A stretch of 64,000 bases of DNA from positions 46,849,058-46,913,057 of the forward strand of contig CM049310.1 of the NCBI GenBank assembly GCA_026874595.1, in the 5' to 3' direction. The stretch is from Sipunculus nudus (taxonomy: Eukaryota > Annelida > Sipuncula > Golfingiida > Sipunculidae). Shown here in pieces: positions 46,736 to 60,500 of the stretch (the stretch's first letter is position 1; the number at the start of each line of letters is the position of its first letter). The notes below the pieces were generated by a model that made no database searches, was not told the DNA's origin, and saw only the letters and a list, made by a program, of their open reading frames with translations. A program made the translations under genes and the position numbers.

Positions 46736-46737
<2 letters not shown>
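42851..46737. other. AT-rich non-coding stretch with islands
   Basis: A short (TA)n lies at 42918-42937. GC-richer islands are at 43.7-44.1, 44.25-44.4 and 44.85-45.05 kb. No exon recognised. Confidence 0.45.
44057..44085 (+). other. Short hairpin followed by T-run
   Basis: GAGGCGTT and AACGCCTC pair perfectly across an 8-nt loop, followed directly by TTTTT. The inner part GTTGCTGTAGTAAC also fits an RFX X-box. Hairpin plus T-run resembles a small-RNA 3' end, but no Pol III promoter boxes were recognised upstream. Confidence 0.45.

Positions 46738-46788
<51 letters not shown>
46738..46788. repeat. (TA)n microsatellite
   Basis: A pure TA run. Confidence 0.97.
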
Positions 46789-46792
<4 letters not shown>

Positions 46793-47260
46793 AGTCAGCT
46801 CGGTTCTTGGCGGATTATACCACGCTGGTGTTTGCTGTTTATTATTCATGAATGCGGATTTGAGCTTCTGCAAATACCTCGATACCTGAGAACAATAGCG
46901 AGGCGTCGGTTGAGTATACGTTCAGCTGATTCAGTAACGAGGTTATATTTTTAAATGCCACCTTCAGACTGTAACCCTAATTTCCAAATAATAGGTCCAG
47001 AGACTGTCATAATATTACCATTTGTGCGTTTAATCCTGCTGGCTGCCATATTAATCCGGTCTGATTAAGATCTTTTAAATAAGCAAGTACGATAACCCCC
47101 TGGTAGATCTTGCAGAAAATGTTTTTATTGCCGGTCAGTATTGATATAAGACATTTGTTTGACTGTGGCTTTGCGTCGTTTAATTATAAGTGACCTTGCC
47201 TCACTACGTCACAGGTTATTTTTATCCCGGACTTAACATTCGGCGTCATGGTCGTGTGTT

Positions 47261-47455
47261 TATTTAAGGAATCCAGTCCTTCTGTTCATAGACACCAAGT
47301 TCTGATCTCGTCCCCTCAGTTATAGCACTGGATTAGCTGACTCGGCACATTTGGGCGTCTGTCTTGCCGGAGGGCAGTAGTATCGTTGTGAATTACTTTA
47401 ACCATTGCTGACTTGTTCTTTGTGCGGGGAATATTCATCCTGATCCGTTAATAAG
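47261..47455 (+). promoter_or_regulatory. Candidate promoter and non-coding first exon
   Basis: TATTTAAGG at 47261 sits in a less AT-rich island, with possible start sites 30-55 bp downstream (a CCTCAGT initiator-like site near 47314). It is followed by an ORF-less stretch ending at AAG|GTGGGT (GT at 47456). The layout resembles a TATA promoter plus first exon. Unproven. Confidence 0.25.
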
Positions 47456-47860
47456 GTGGGTGATTTTATAATTTCCTGACTTAATAGTGTGATTATTTAA
47501 TTATGGAGCTATTCACGTGGATAACGGTTTTAAAGTTTTGATTCGGCAGAAGGTTACAGGATTATCCACATTTCTGAAGGATTATTTATATTCAATTGGC
47601 AACGCTTGCGTCTTTCTGTGTATAATAGCTAAATTGTCTTTTGTTTTCAGATATGTCTGAGAATTACCAAATTTGTCTTATAAGAGATATTAAGTGATGT
47701 TTACTGAAAACCCTTTTTTGTATAGTTCATCAAAATATTTTTAATAATATATAACTAAATAACTGAATATATTTCCCAAGTAAACACACATTTATATATA
47801 ACATAACATACTCTACACGTAGTATCGAGCACTTTAGCTTGAATTGACATAACTACACAG

Positions 47861-47920
<60 letters not shown>

Positions 47921-49596
47921 GATACATTAAATCGGTGGACACATCAGTCATATACATCATGAATAAAAAGGTCATTTACAATATCAAAGATAAGGGAGAC
48001 AGTTCGCGTGAGACGAAAGGTCTTGATCATTAAACAGTACAAAAGAGTTATATATTATGTAAACAATACTATTGAATAGGAACCTTTCAAACTGTAATCT
48101 GCTGTATGTATCAGACAGGTCAAGATAAAACAGATGGATATTTTCTGTGTGTAGCAGACGACAGGTCTAGCTGGAGGAAAATCCCGCTCCTCTATTGTGT
48201 TAATTATAATGCTCATTGTTACGGGAATCTGGCGGGAACGTCTTTACCTGACGTGCATAGAGTCTTGAATCCCTTGCTTTTATTTGTATATATAAATAAT
48301 TCATGTATATCGGACCAGATCTATATATCATAGAATCACATCTGCATGGAGGGTCCAATAACTTATAGTTGTTGCAGTGAATGATTTATGCTGGGCGTTT
48401 CACAACGTTCAGCAATTTTATTTTTGAAGAATACATTGATGGGTAATGTATATATATATATACACACACACACATACATTTATAGTGTGACATGACCTAG
48501 TATTGCCTGGACGTAATTCGCAGTCTACTTTGCACTGCCCTCTCATGCATGTATATTATAAAATATATTAATGTTTATATTGGTGTGTATTCTTGTACAC
48601 ATTTCACAGAGGTTTATTCCACATTAAAGAAAGCAATTTTGCGTAACATGATTGAGCATATTTCGTTATAAGTAGGGTAACTGTCACCTAAGTAATGAAG
48701 TTTTTCACGATTGGGTATTTGGCGAGAAGTAGAACCACAATAGGGCGCCATCTACATGACAAATAGAGAACTATAACATCAAATTACAAAACACCGTATT
48801 CAATTAAATTGACAGATTCGTGATATTTTATGTTAAATGCAGAGGTTTATTTTTCTTTTTGTACTATGAATTTTGGGTCATGATGGAAGTGAACCAAGAC
48901 AGCAGTAAATTTATTAGAAATTTATGGGTTAAATGATGATCTCATATCCGTTTTGCTTTGAGACACGCATCTGTCTGCTATGCAGCGAATTGGGGGATTA
49001 TTTACATTAATGGTCAATCCATTTTTTGCAAAATATTTAAACGAGCACTGCCCTGAAATTGAAATGTTTGCAATGGGGAAGCCAAATAAGCATTAAAAGT
49101 TTGATGATCCTAGAAATACATCTTACTATTTTTGTTATTATTATTATTATTTTTATTATATCCAATTTTTTTTTAATTATTTCGGTACGCATGATGTAAG
49201 CTTAGGTCGTCAGCTTTCGTAAAGCAGCCGTGGTGTAACATGATATGGCATGGTCTGTATTTGATAATCTGAGACAGAAAGGTGGGGGGGGGGGGGGGGG
49301 GTGGTAAATTAATTTTAAGTGAGCTAATTGTACAACATGTAATATTATATCACTCATTATAAAACTTACAGAAACTGACATGACTTTAACAGTTTTATGA
49401 CGGTGCACTTGTAAAAGTGTCAGTTTAAGAGAGATCACAATTAATTCTCTAAACCCCGGCTTACTCCGGCTAACATTAGACAACAATTAGTCCTTTCAGC
49501 GAGGCTTTACGATGAATATGACATTAATAGAAATTACGCACTTAATCCGGAGTTAACAGAAAAGCCCTTGTCCGCAAGTCCGCGCGGAAGCCCCCT
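47456..49596. other. AT-rich non-coding stretch
   Basis: (TA)n at 47862-47917, a small TA/CA block near 48447-48475, a G-run at about 49283-49301, and a CTCF-like core on the minus strand at about 48750-48760 (gggcgccatct). No gene recognised. Confidence 0.45.
47862..47917. repeat. (TA)n microsatellite
   Basis: A pure TA run. Confidence 0.97.
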
Positions 49597-50098
49597 GTGG
49601 CGATGACCATTCAGCCTAAATTGTTACTGATACCCGTACTCAAGATCAGCGGTTTTCAATTTAAGCATGTAACCATACATCAGCAAGAATTGTATCATAA
49701 GCGAACGGGTTTCAATACTCGAGTCCTGAATAAAAGGGAAATGATTATTTTATTTGTGAGGGGGTTGGAAGCCCCACCCCTGCAAAAGAACCATTTACTC
49801 TCAAAAGCTACACCGTGCCATGTAAATAGTCCAATGTTGCTTTGGCGTCAGCCTATGTATTCATAATGTTGTAACTCTGAAGTCCTGTGCAAACAAGCTT
49901 TTGCGTTCTTTCATTTGGGTGGTTATACTTGTTGGTCTTTACTGTTCAGCTATTTTGGTGGATGGCCAGTAAATGAAGCGTTAAATTCAAAAGTGGACGT
50001 ACCAATCTGTCAGATGTTAGTAACCTTTCACCTGGCTGAGAGGAAGGACAGTTTTACATCCCGAGTTTCTGGTCCGCAATCTGTGCCCACCATCTCAG
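49597..50098 (+). other. Candidate exon region ending at a strong donor
   Basis: A GC-richer stretch with the consensus donor CTCAG|GTACGT (GT at 50099). Two short frames (49597-49866 and 49915 onward) are open but match no family. It could be a 5' untranslated exon. Confidence 0.2.
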
Positions 50099-50568
50099 GT
50101 ACGTGACGCTGCAACTGATCACACGTATAGGCCGCGCGCATAGAGTTTCATTTCCGCATATGACGTCGCTCGCTTTGAAGTGCGGAGTCAGAAATTTACA
50201 TCTGTGACTTCGATTAATTCCTGGGCGACCTTCATCTGTGCGGGTTAAAGATTAATAACCAACTTACCTTGTGCATAATTAACTTTCCCTTTCAAGTAAA
50301 AACTTATAAACTGAAAACGCAAATATCAGACACCGTTGTCATTTATACAACCTACGTTACTCCGAACGGTTAAGGTTTGTCTATGTGTTTAAAGCAGGAA
50401 TACTCGGAGTTACAGGCCTTTTACCTCTTTGATATAGTAGACGTGTGTAATATACTACTTATTACGATTTCGTAATGATCATCTCAGATTTGACTGCACA
50501 TGTCTATTTTTACAGACACTTTTGCCAATTGTCATACAATAAACTTTTTTCGATAAAAGTCCTGTATA

Positions 50569-50623
<55 letters not shown>

Positions 50624-52600
50624 TTAATTATTATTATTATTATTATTATTAACAAAAAATAATGGTTGTATATAAACTCTGAAATAAGGGATAATTACGC
50701 GTTTAGCACTTTGACAGGCTCACAATATTTTTATTTGTCCAAACTTTTTTATTCAAAAATAATAATAGAAATTGTATTTCGTTGCGGTGTTGTCTGAGAA
50801 ACACAGTGAGTCACTGTGGTCCTTGACTCTTGGTGTAACGTCACTTCGTGTATGATATCAAACAAATCTTAAGTGTTTGCATGACTGAGGTCAGTTACAA
50901 TCACGACTTTATTCTTTTCAAGTGTGAAATCTTTGCCACAAGACAAGTCTTTGCACGCATGCGTCATAATAGACACAAGACTGACCACGTATAAGTAACA
51001 ATAGACACTAGCTGGCCACAGGGCTGGCGCGTGGTTACAAATTAGCGGACCGTGCCCGCTCGCCTCGTCTGTAATTATCGGAACCGTTATATCTTAAACA
51101 GAGGTATATGAAAACTTTTTGACAGAAATATAAGGATCTGCTACATCTGTCCAGTTGTGTAAAGTCCACCCATTGTCCATCAGACCTGGTGGTTTACTGA
51201 CTTTAATCAACTGACCGACAATAAAACTTCCAGGATTATGCTAATTACTACATGAGTGCCAGGTGTAACGGTAACTCAAGTCTATGAGTGATACTAATTA
51301 GCCGTGTTAACATGACCCGGACCGACTTTCCCTGTCCTTATATAGCTGATATAATAATCAATATAAGCATGTCAGGGGCTCTGTAGCTCGTAGGGTAAGC
51401 AGGTTTTAAAACTGATGATGTAGTTTTATAATATATCATGTACAGCCATACGGTCAGGACCTGAGTCCTGCTTAATCATATAACTCTATGTTTTAACATA
51501 TACCTCGGATAGAGTTTATGAAATCTTTAGAGTACAACATTGAATACTATGTGCAATTTAAATGAATCCGTGCACGCATCTGTTCCGTAATGAACAATGT
51601 ATAGGCGTACTATATAGTGTGCTGTGCACGATTATAAGATGCAGACGCTGACTCTGTTGCTTCGAGTATATAAAACGTGAACCCCCTCCCCCCTTGTCTG
51701 TCCGTCCGCCTTTATCTGGCTGTCTCTCTCTCTCTCTCTATCTACATTCAGCTATCTTTATATCCTTCCGTGATGCCATGGTCTGTAATTGTTTTATGAT
51801 TGATGTAACTACATGTAATTCGTTCTAGCACCCACCTTTCTATCCCCCCCCCATCTCTCTCTCTCTCTCTCTCTCAGAGGAATTGGGTTTTATTAATTAT
51901 CAGTGTCTCCTCCTTTCTTTCTTCATCTATCATTCTCTCCCTGTTTTTCGCTCTACCGCGGTTTTCCTACTCTGTCTGTCGATCTGCCATCGTGTATGAA
52001 TATAGATGTGCATGCACTCTGCAGTTAAACAGTCAAAAATTTGATTAAAATATGTGTTCTGATCATTAGTCGGTAGAGTTCAATACAAAAATAACTTTAT
52101 GAAATGTTAACATGTGTATTGGCCCATTTGATTACAAGGATGAACGTGTATAGGGAATCCATTAAGCTCGAAGAAAAACAAAAAATTAACACAGACAAAA
52201 ATGAATACGTGTGAACGTGTGCCTGCCACCTCGTGTCAGGTCCAAATAGTTTACTAATTGCAAGGTTTGATTTGGGTAGTTGACCAGCTTAACTGCTGAA
52301 AAACAAAAAGTGTCATCCACAATTAGCTCAGTAGCTGAGACAACACTCGGGTAATTACTCCGACCTGCGTGCCCTGGTATATATAGGCAGGTGCAGTCCT
52401 CCCTGAAACATACACAGATGTTTATATACGTATTTACCAGACTTGGCATCGCGTGCCCGTCACTTCCTAAAAAGCAAGGTGTGGACCAATTAGACCCGGA
52501 ACTCATTCCCCAGGTTATATTTATCTTAAAAGTGTAAAATGGCAAATATTCCATTTAACATCCGGCAATCCAGCCCCGCGGACCTGTTTGGGATTACTTA
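50099..52600. other. Non-coding stretch with microsatellites and islands
   Basis: (AAT)n at 50569-50651, CT-rich tracts at about 51722-51740 and 51854-51876, and a GC-richer island at 50.95-51.4 kb. No gene recognised. Confidence 0.45.
50569..50651. repeat. (AAT)n then (ATT)n microsatellite
   Basis: About 18 AAT units followed by about 8 ATT units. The two halves are complementary and can fold back. Confidence 0.95.
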
Positions 52601-52755
52601 TATAACAGGGGTTATAGCTGAGACGAATCATTAATGAAGGGATTTTCTCGAGAGTGATCGCACTCTTCTCCGTAACGGCAACGTTTGTCGTAGTTTGGTG
52701 GACAGTCTGTATGAAATATATACCGTGTGGATTTCTGTCCTTCTGGCATGAGACA
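52600..52755 (+). other. Candidate non-coding exon
   Basis: TATATAA near 52600, a less AT-rich stretch, then GACA|GTAAGT (GT at about 52756). Same promoter-plus-donor layout as at 23.2 and 47.3 kb. Speculative. Confidence 0.18.
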
Positions 52756-53076
52756 GTAAGTACAATATCTTTTTATTATAATATATAATATAGCACACGC
52801 ACATTTATATATGTAGCATATATATATTTATATATATATAATTATATTTACAATAATAAATTACAGTTCTCCACAATAACTAATTACCTGCATGACAAGT
52901 ATACTATATATAGTATCTTCTAACTTTATACTACCCTTCGCTATAGACTTTTACTTTTAGTTTGAAATATTAAAATAAATCGTGTAACTAAACCTGTATA
53001 TATCCATTTTGCTTAATCTCATATTATATTTGGTCCAGGGATCATAGAATCTTAGAATATATCATAAAAGACTCAC

Positions 53077-53078
<2 letters not shown>

Positions 53079-53117
<39 letters not shown>
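53079..53117. repeat. (TA)n microsatellite
   Basis: A pure TA run. Confidence 0.95.
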
Positions 53118-53121
<4 letters not shown>

Positions 53122-53212
53122 ACAACGCAGTTTGCATTATGTAAACAGCTTTAAATCACTTATACATATACTGTAGCTTGAATTTGTAAAGTAACCCTAA
53201 CATTACTTATAC

Positions 53213-53216
<4 letters not shown>

Positions 53217-53256
<40 letters not shown>
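53217..53256. repeat. (GA)n microsatellite
   Basis: About 19 GA units. Confidence 0.97.
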
Positions 53257-53259
<3 letters not shown>

Positions 53260-53877
53260 AATATTTGAATTCTGTTTAAAGTGTATTCACTTTAATAGGC
53301 TGTATTACTTTAAACGGCTGGTTCGCTAAATGGACATTTAAAGTTCTCTGTGATTTGTCACATTGCAGCTCGTACCGTAATGAATGCAAAAGGTATTTCA
53401 CCATTAGATGAGCAAATGGACCATTTTATTCTCGTGACTTTAGATCACAGGTATACGAAACCTAGTTGTTAGTGATCGGTGAACTATGGGACTCTTGCGT
53501 CACGTTACAAGAAATACACGTGTTTCGGACCAATTGAAATGCGACATCTAACGCGGCGCCGTGACGTAACGAAATACCTTACGTGAAAATGAAAGTCACT
53601 TGATTCTATGGTGTAGCATTTACATTTTTAGATGGTATCGTGTATATGCACACTTTTCAGCGCCAAAGAAAAGTTATTAAATGGTGGTAAATGCGTGATT
53701 TATTAGCACTCTGTCGGTAGTCTGTAAATACTTGAATACGTAACATAATTTTGAGGGCGGAATACATATGTCTTTTATAAAGCGGCCCTTTACCGAACAT
53801 TTTAAGTGATACAATATCACGTAATGTTACGAAGTCCCTTTTAGGTATCTGTATGTTCAGAACTTGAACGTCTATAT

Positions 53878-53879
53878 AC

Positions 53880-53930
<51 letters not shown>
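53878..53930. repeat. (TA)n microsatellite
   Basis: A pure TA run. Confidence 0.97.
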
Positions 53931-53931
<1 letters not shown>

Positions 53932-54735
53932 CAAAATCAAGCAAACATGTTTATGCCTTAAGATAAAGTAGATCTTTTAATTGGATACATTCATTTTAGG
54001 AGTACTTGAAGTCTCTGCTTTTACCGTCCAGTCAAGGCCTCTTTATCTCACCCTTAATCTGGAAAATTTTCTCACGGAGTATCATGAACGTTTTAACTAA
54101 TTAAAACCAAATGGTTTGATAAGTGGATATATAAGCTGTTTTCAAAGGGCACAAACGCGTAGAAGCAATTACGCAAATTCCAACAAAAACGCAAGGCATT
54201 TCGTCAGGAACTTATAAAACAGGATATTGGATTTTCTCAGGGGAGAAGGGTTTAACGTGGAATGCGATGTTGCACAAATTTCTGTATTTTATCCGTCGCA
54301 CCACGCAGTCTTCAGTTCCCAAGGGTTCACGGGGTTCGACTTCCTGTGATGAGGTCACGCTTAGATCTGGTGTCAGGTGGAATTCTTTCTCATGGGGGAA
54401 GCGGCCCAGCTGAGCAAAATCAGAAACTATGTCCTGCATTAAAAGTGATTTGTTTCCCAAGGGTTTGCAAACACGCGGCTATTCACAGTGGTAGTATTTT
54501 GTGAATTAGGACCGGCATTGAGTAATTAGGCTTAAATTAGTAGCAAAACAACTCCCTTTGTGTTTAATTGAAGCTCCGAGAAGCTGATTCTATTGCCCGT
54601 GTCGATACGTGCATGTTGAGCTGAACATTCGCGTGACATGTGTGTATACTAATTGCCAAAATACTTACTTACATGTGAATACATGTGTGTGACGAGCACG
54701 TTTATGCTCACTAGGTGGCAGACGCCACAAACACT

Positions 54736-54845
54736 TATTGACGCTACTGACTGCATTCCAAATGAAGCGTGAAACTTCATCTTTTACCAGTTATTGACGC
54801 TACTGACTGCATTCCAAATGAAGCGTGAAACTTCATCTTTACTGG
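54736..54845 (+). repeat. 55-bp tandem duplication, identical copies
   Basis: 'ttattgacgctactgactgc' starts at 54736 and 54791. The copies are essentially identical, so the duplication is recent. Confidence 0.97.
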
Positions 54846-57537
54846 TAAAACTATTTTACTCTGTCTTAAAACACGCCCAAAATGGTATTGTATTCAAGTA
54901 CGAAATTCATACATTTCGAATCAATGGCTGAAAAAGTGCAGTCTTTTTAAAAGATATTAATTAAGTTTATTATATATTCACCTTAGATATCGCATTTTTT
55001 TTAAATTTCATTGGTGAAATTTGGCTTAATCACAATAAAAATCATGTAAAGTGTGTGTTAACCAATTCAGTAAAATATCGATCGATACAAGTAGACGTCT
55101 TTTTCACATATCCAAGAAAAAATTGTCACTTCGCGTGGGGAAGCCTCTACAAATTTTAGACATGACAAATATTGATACAAAATAGCTTGGGTGTGAGCGT
55201 CAGTGAAGTAAGTCTCTGTTCCGTCTTCCCACGTCGGGAGATGAGAGCAGGTAGCCAACATTTCGTGGTCTTATATATAGCTAACCAACAAATGACCCGC
55301 CATTGTATTTTGTAGTGGAGGTTGTTTGGTGGCAAGGCCTTTCTTTGTGTTTTGTGGAGGGTTAGTTTGGTGGCCGCGTATTGAGGCGGGGCGGTTAATG
55401 TTTCTATATGTCCGGCAGGCATGCGTCGACATATGGCTAGGTTACATAACGGACCCTAACGCGAGGGCAGCTGCCTACCACAGGTCGGCTATCTAATGAG
55501 GGTGGGAGGGGCACATATACACCTTACCCTCGACCCAGGTCCTAAAGCAAAACAGTTAAGTGCAAGAAATACAACAGGAAGGCTGCCCGGTGCAGAGCGG
55601 TGAGTTGGTTCTCGGCTGTTTTATTTTACACCGATATAGATATATTATAACATACATGTACACATACATTGACATATACTCTAGAAGAAAATAACATGTT
55701 CACTTTTTCATTTTATAATATTTAATAATAAGCTAACCAATGATACACTGTGCATTTACACGCATAATATACATATATACATAATAAATATATATATATA
55801 TATCCATTATATTTGACAAGCAAACAATCAGAGACATGTAAACATGTACACGCATATATACATGATTGTGTGTAAATATATCAAGAGATCAATGTATTTT
55901 ATCATTTATAATTGACTTGGTGTTTTATAACTGAGGTTATACAGATAAATTCGTTAGGTACATATATTTATATGCGACATAGTATATGTATTATGCATTC
56001 GATAAAATCTTACCCTACAGGGCAAACATCTAGTATGTCTATATGAGGATGACATTTTAGCAGGTGATTGATTATACATTCGGAGCTGTCTGTGTCATTG
56101 ACCTTATCATTTATATCCAACAACAGTGGACGGATTTAATGATATCATATTAGCATTGTTCTGAAATCGACAGGTGAGATCGCGATAACATATGATGAAT
56201 GGGGCAATGTTACCTGAGGTTTCATTTGAGAGACGTATACATGTATAAATTGACATGTTGTAATGATCGGAAGCTCGATAGCGCATTTACTTACAATAGA
56301 ACCATATATAGCTCTATTGTGTCCATAATATACAGCATATTTGCATTATAACTTGTTAATGACATTAAGGTTTAAACGATAAATGAGCAAACATTGTCAG
56401 AGCATGATATATTATTCACGTGGCAAGGTATCGTGTGTTACAGGTATAAAGATGAGAGATAAGATGGGGATAATATTCGTTAATTAGGACAATTAAAGGT
56501 AATTGTCTTACTGACAACGTTTTCTGACGTCCGACTCTAAAAAAAAATGGCCACAGGCAAGCCAGTTCACATGAAAATACGCAGAACTTGGATACACCAA
56601 ACCAGCTCTTGCCCGGGGGGGGGGGGGGGTATTCCAAAACACGTCTAAAATTATATTTTACATATAGACTTTGAGACTTTAACATTCATTTGTCATCTTT
56701 TGTACTTTACAACGGTTTAACATTTTTATGTTTTATGTGTATATAATCATAATGTTTGAATAAGTATATATTTTTTCTTGGTAAGTAATATGACACATTT
56801 TGCAGCATGTTTTAAAGTTATAATTTCTCTGCCCCGATGTGATTGGAAAAAAATCAAATCCGTATGTGTTTAAGAGTAGAAACTATGAAAGACATGGGCA
56901 CCTTGGTAGACCGGATGGGAAGAAATTATTTAGATTTCAGATTTTTATAAATTGAAGAAGAAATGTTTTTCTTCCATTACGTACCAGGGTGGGGGAGCCC
57001 GATAACAGTTCCGCTTACCTATTACCCCATAACCCCCAGAGCAGGTTGGTGTCAGGGGTACATGCAGAGAACGGATACCCTACAATAACTTATTAGGTTC
57101 ATTTATCAGACGAGGCTCCATACTCCGGTACCCGCGCAACCATACGTAATTCCGAGCGGGGGATGTATTTTTTTGGGAGCACCGTTCCGATTGAATCTTG
57201 GACAGTGCAAGTGTCCACTAATTAAGAGTGAAGTTGGGAAAGGGCGAACTACCCTTGGCAGTGCGAGGTTTAATTAAAACCCTACTGTGCTTTCACAATA
57301 CTGAGGATACTGCCCCTCCGGCTGCAATCACCCGTACCATAGAAAACATACCCTCTTCCCGAGCTAGTCATGTGTCACTAACAGCACAATAATGCTTATG
57401 TTAAAATCCAATAAAACAGCATTATACGACGGTGCCTTCTGTACTTCCACAAGTGTCTCCTCTTGTGCATGGGTGTTGTATTTGAGGACATTGACAGGCA
57501 GTTCAGAAAAAGCCTTTCCCATCAGGTGTACTCACAT

Positions 57538-57540
<3 letters not shown>
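54846..57540. other. Non-coding stretch
   Basis: A GC-richer island at 55.3-55.6 kb ends in GAGCG|GTGAGT (GT at about 55600), a possible donor. A G-run lies near 56616-56629. No gene recognised. Confidence 0.45.

Positions 57541-57588
<48 letters not shown>
57541..57588. repeat. (TA)n microsatellite
   Basis: A pure TA run. Confidence 0.97.
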
Positions 57589-57589
<1 letters not shown>

Positions 57590-60500
57590 ATAAAAATTAA
57601 GATCATTAGAGAACACCAGACGATGATTTGATTCTCAAAATGTCAGGTGTTCTCAATTAACACTAACGATACCTTGTGATATTTATCATCGATAGAATTG
57701 CCCAGTTATTATCTACCTGTTGTGTATTTGTGTAATAGTTTGTCCATAGTTTATCCGTTGATGCCAATGATAAGACTACCTTAATTGATTATAAAAATCT
57801 TCATTATAATATATTTTTCGTTCACCTTATCAGTACAGTTACAATATAATCAGTATGGTCACGTGGTTGTTCCCTATGTATATTGCATGGTTATCATGAG
57901 TTTACTGACGTCATCTTCAATGCAGCAACACAACTGACGTCACGATATCAAGATTAATTAATTATCACTATATCTTATATATTATATAATTCGTTATCAC
58001 CAGTAAAATAGTATTTCTTTCGTGATGTGGATGAATATACGATCAACCTCAGATTTTCATCAAACCCGCGTTATAACACAGATGATCTTAAAGGGAACTT
58101 GAAGACCCACCAACCACGTGAGTGAACGTCATGTAATTACATGTTAGCACCTGATACATGCAAGGTTACAGGTATTCCTACATAGTTACAACATGCAAAC
58201 AACAGAGAAACACGGGCTATCCTTTACACGATCTAACAAGTCTGGGACGCCCCAGTTTTAGAGTCGAATTTGCAAGTTATTGAACCAGTTAATGGGTCTT
58301 CCAAAAGGTTAATAGGTCCATATACCTTCCCTGAGGTATTGAGCAACGCTGGTCTAATATGATATAACCTTTATAGGTGATCAGCCGAGGTTACAGAAAA
58401 ACAGTAGCACAATGCACGCAAACCAGATCTTATCGCGGTATCATGTATTCGCGATGTCAGTTTGACACAAAACCACGTATAGTTAGATTATCTAGTTTAT
58501 ACCTTTAATCCGCAAGGTGAGACGTCGGGTGAGATCATTAGTGTGACAGGTAAGGCTTAAAGTCAAATGTGATTTGTCCGGATCGGTTGTTTCTGGTTGA
58601 AGGGATGAGAGCTGACTACGCCGGGAGTTGCGTAAGGTTGGCTCGGAGCTCTCAGCTACCACGTAACCCGTAGTCTTTGTAGGTGTATTACCACATAAAC
58701 CTGTCTTATTAATGCGCATTTGAAGTGAACAGAGAGCGAGTAAGTTACATCTAAGCCGCATACATTATCTGCCTGAATGGAGATCGTCGGGTAGGGTTCT
58801 CTGATCGCTCAAATATGCGGCCTATGTCCAATTAACGACCATTTCCCCCGATTTAAAAATCCTTTTACTTTGTTTGTTCAGGATTGGTTATTATCATGCC
58901 GTTTGTTCTGCGGGGTTTAACAATAAGTCATTAATTCAAAAAGTGTAATGCCTAACGTTCTGTTATTTGTTGTCAATATTCGACACCTTGGCAAATGAAA
59001 TATGAACATATAGTATATATATACAATTTCAACTGCTGACATGTAATGATTAACTTTCATTGAACAACAAGGGACAAAGGCCGGTTTTGGCGTGATATTA
59101 AGTTAAAGAATCGATGTTTAAACTCATGATTTTCATTATGTAACTGTCGACATAAACACACGAGCAACGATATCAATATACATTAAATATATGTGAAGTT
59201 TTGTCGTGATATAATTTACATTGTCAGTGTTGTTTCATCTTATTCTATCTGTAATAACGCTATAATATAAAATAATATAATTCAATATATTTTACTGTGT
59301 ATTCTACGTCATGTAACTGTAAAGTGAACGCACAACGAGGCTATATTTTGTGTCAGTAGCTGTAACAGGGTGGTGACAGAGCCAGGCCTTTATACCGTCC
59401 TGTTCTTGGCATTATGTGCTGCCAGATATCTTAAGCTGTCTGTTTCTCTATACAATCTGTCAGATACGGATGATGGATCAGCTAGTGCTGACAGTCGCAG
59501 ACTCTTCACAGATAACAGTTCTATACATCACAGTTATCCTGGAAAATAAATTAAGAACTGGTCCTTACGTGTATCTGCTTAGAGTGCATGATCATGAAAG
59601 AAGTCAACTGGTCGGATGTTTCAATTATTACATCGATTTTCTTATACTTTAAAAAACATTTGATTGTGAATAGTAATTATAAATAATAATTAACAATGTT
59701 GGAAATCGCAAACATATTTCTAATTTGAAACTACAACTTTGTTGAAAGGAGTCTGTCCTTTATATAAAAGTCTGATTGACAAAACATGCGCAAAAATATG
59801 GTCTATCTCTATAAAGGATTCTTAGCTATTGTGAAACAATTTTGGGTAATTTCAGAGACCTTTACTGAAATATCTATTTTTGTGTCTACTTGTAGCATTA
59901 TTCAATATTGTATACTTCGACAATTCTGAAACAAAACAAAAATCGGGAAATTTTTCACATATGATAATAAAGACAGTGAATGAGGAAAGATTTCAAAATA
60001 AGAAAATAAAACAAATTTAAGGACGAGGTGTCAAAACTAGTAGAAAACAACTTCCTGAGATAAAGGATTTCACTCTAGGTCCTGACGTGTTTTATCAGTG
60101 GTTGATAACATCACACCGTAAATACTGTTGCGTCATGTGATGTTTTAGGAGCAATTTGCACGTGTACTATCGTGTGTTACAATCTTCGACTAGATCATCT
60201 TAAAATATTTCCAAGCAAAACAAGCTTGGGTAATTAATGTGTTCACTGAATTCCAAAGGTGGCTAGATAAGCACTGTTAATACAAGAGGTGTTTAAAAGA
60301 ACAACTAGCCAGGCCCATTTAACGCAACTCCATGGGTTACGCCAGCAGGGTACCAGTCTAGTGTGGACTGGTGCTGAGCTGACAATTCAGATTAAGATGG
60401 GGTTAAAGCTGGGTGCTTGCTTATCTCTGTTTGTGTAACAGGGTGGTTATTATGAAGGCAGCTGGCCGCTTGGTTGATACCATCTTGTCAGCATAAGGAC

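Larger units (their letters stand above)
52756..54735. other. AT-rich non-coding stretch
   Basis: (TA)n at about 53079-53117, (GA)n at about 53217-53256, (TA)n at 53878-53930. A GC-richer island is at 54.25-54.5 kb. No gene recognised. Confidence 0.45.

Noticed and set aside
51371-51450. tRNA-like 'gctctgtagctcgtagggtaagcagg' segment
   Set aside because: It resembles a D-arm, but no anticodon stem, B box or acceptor pairing could be completed.
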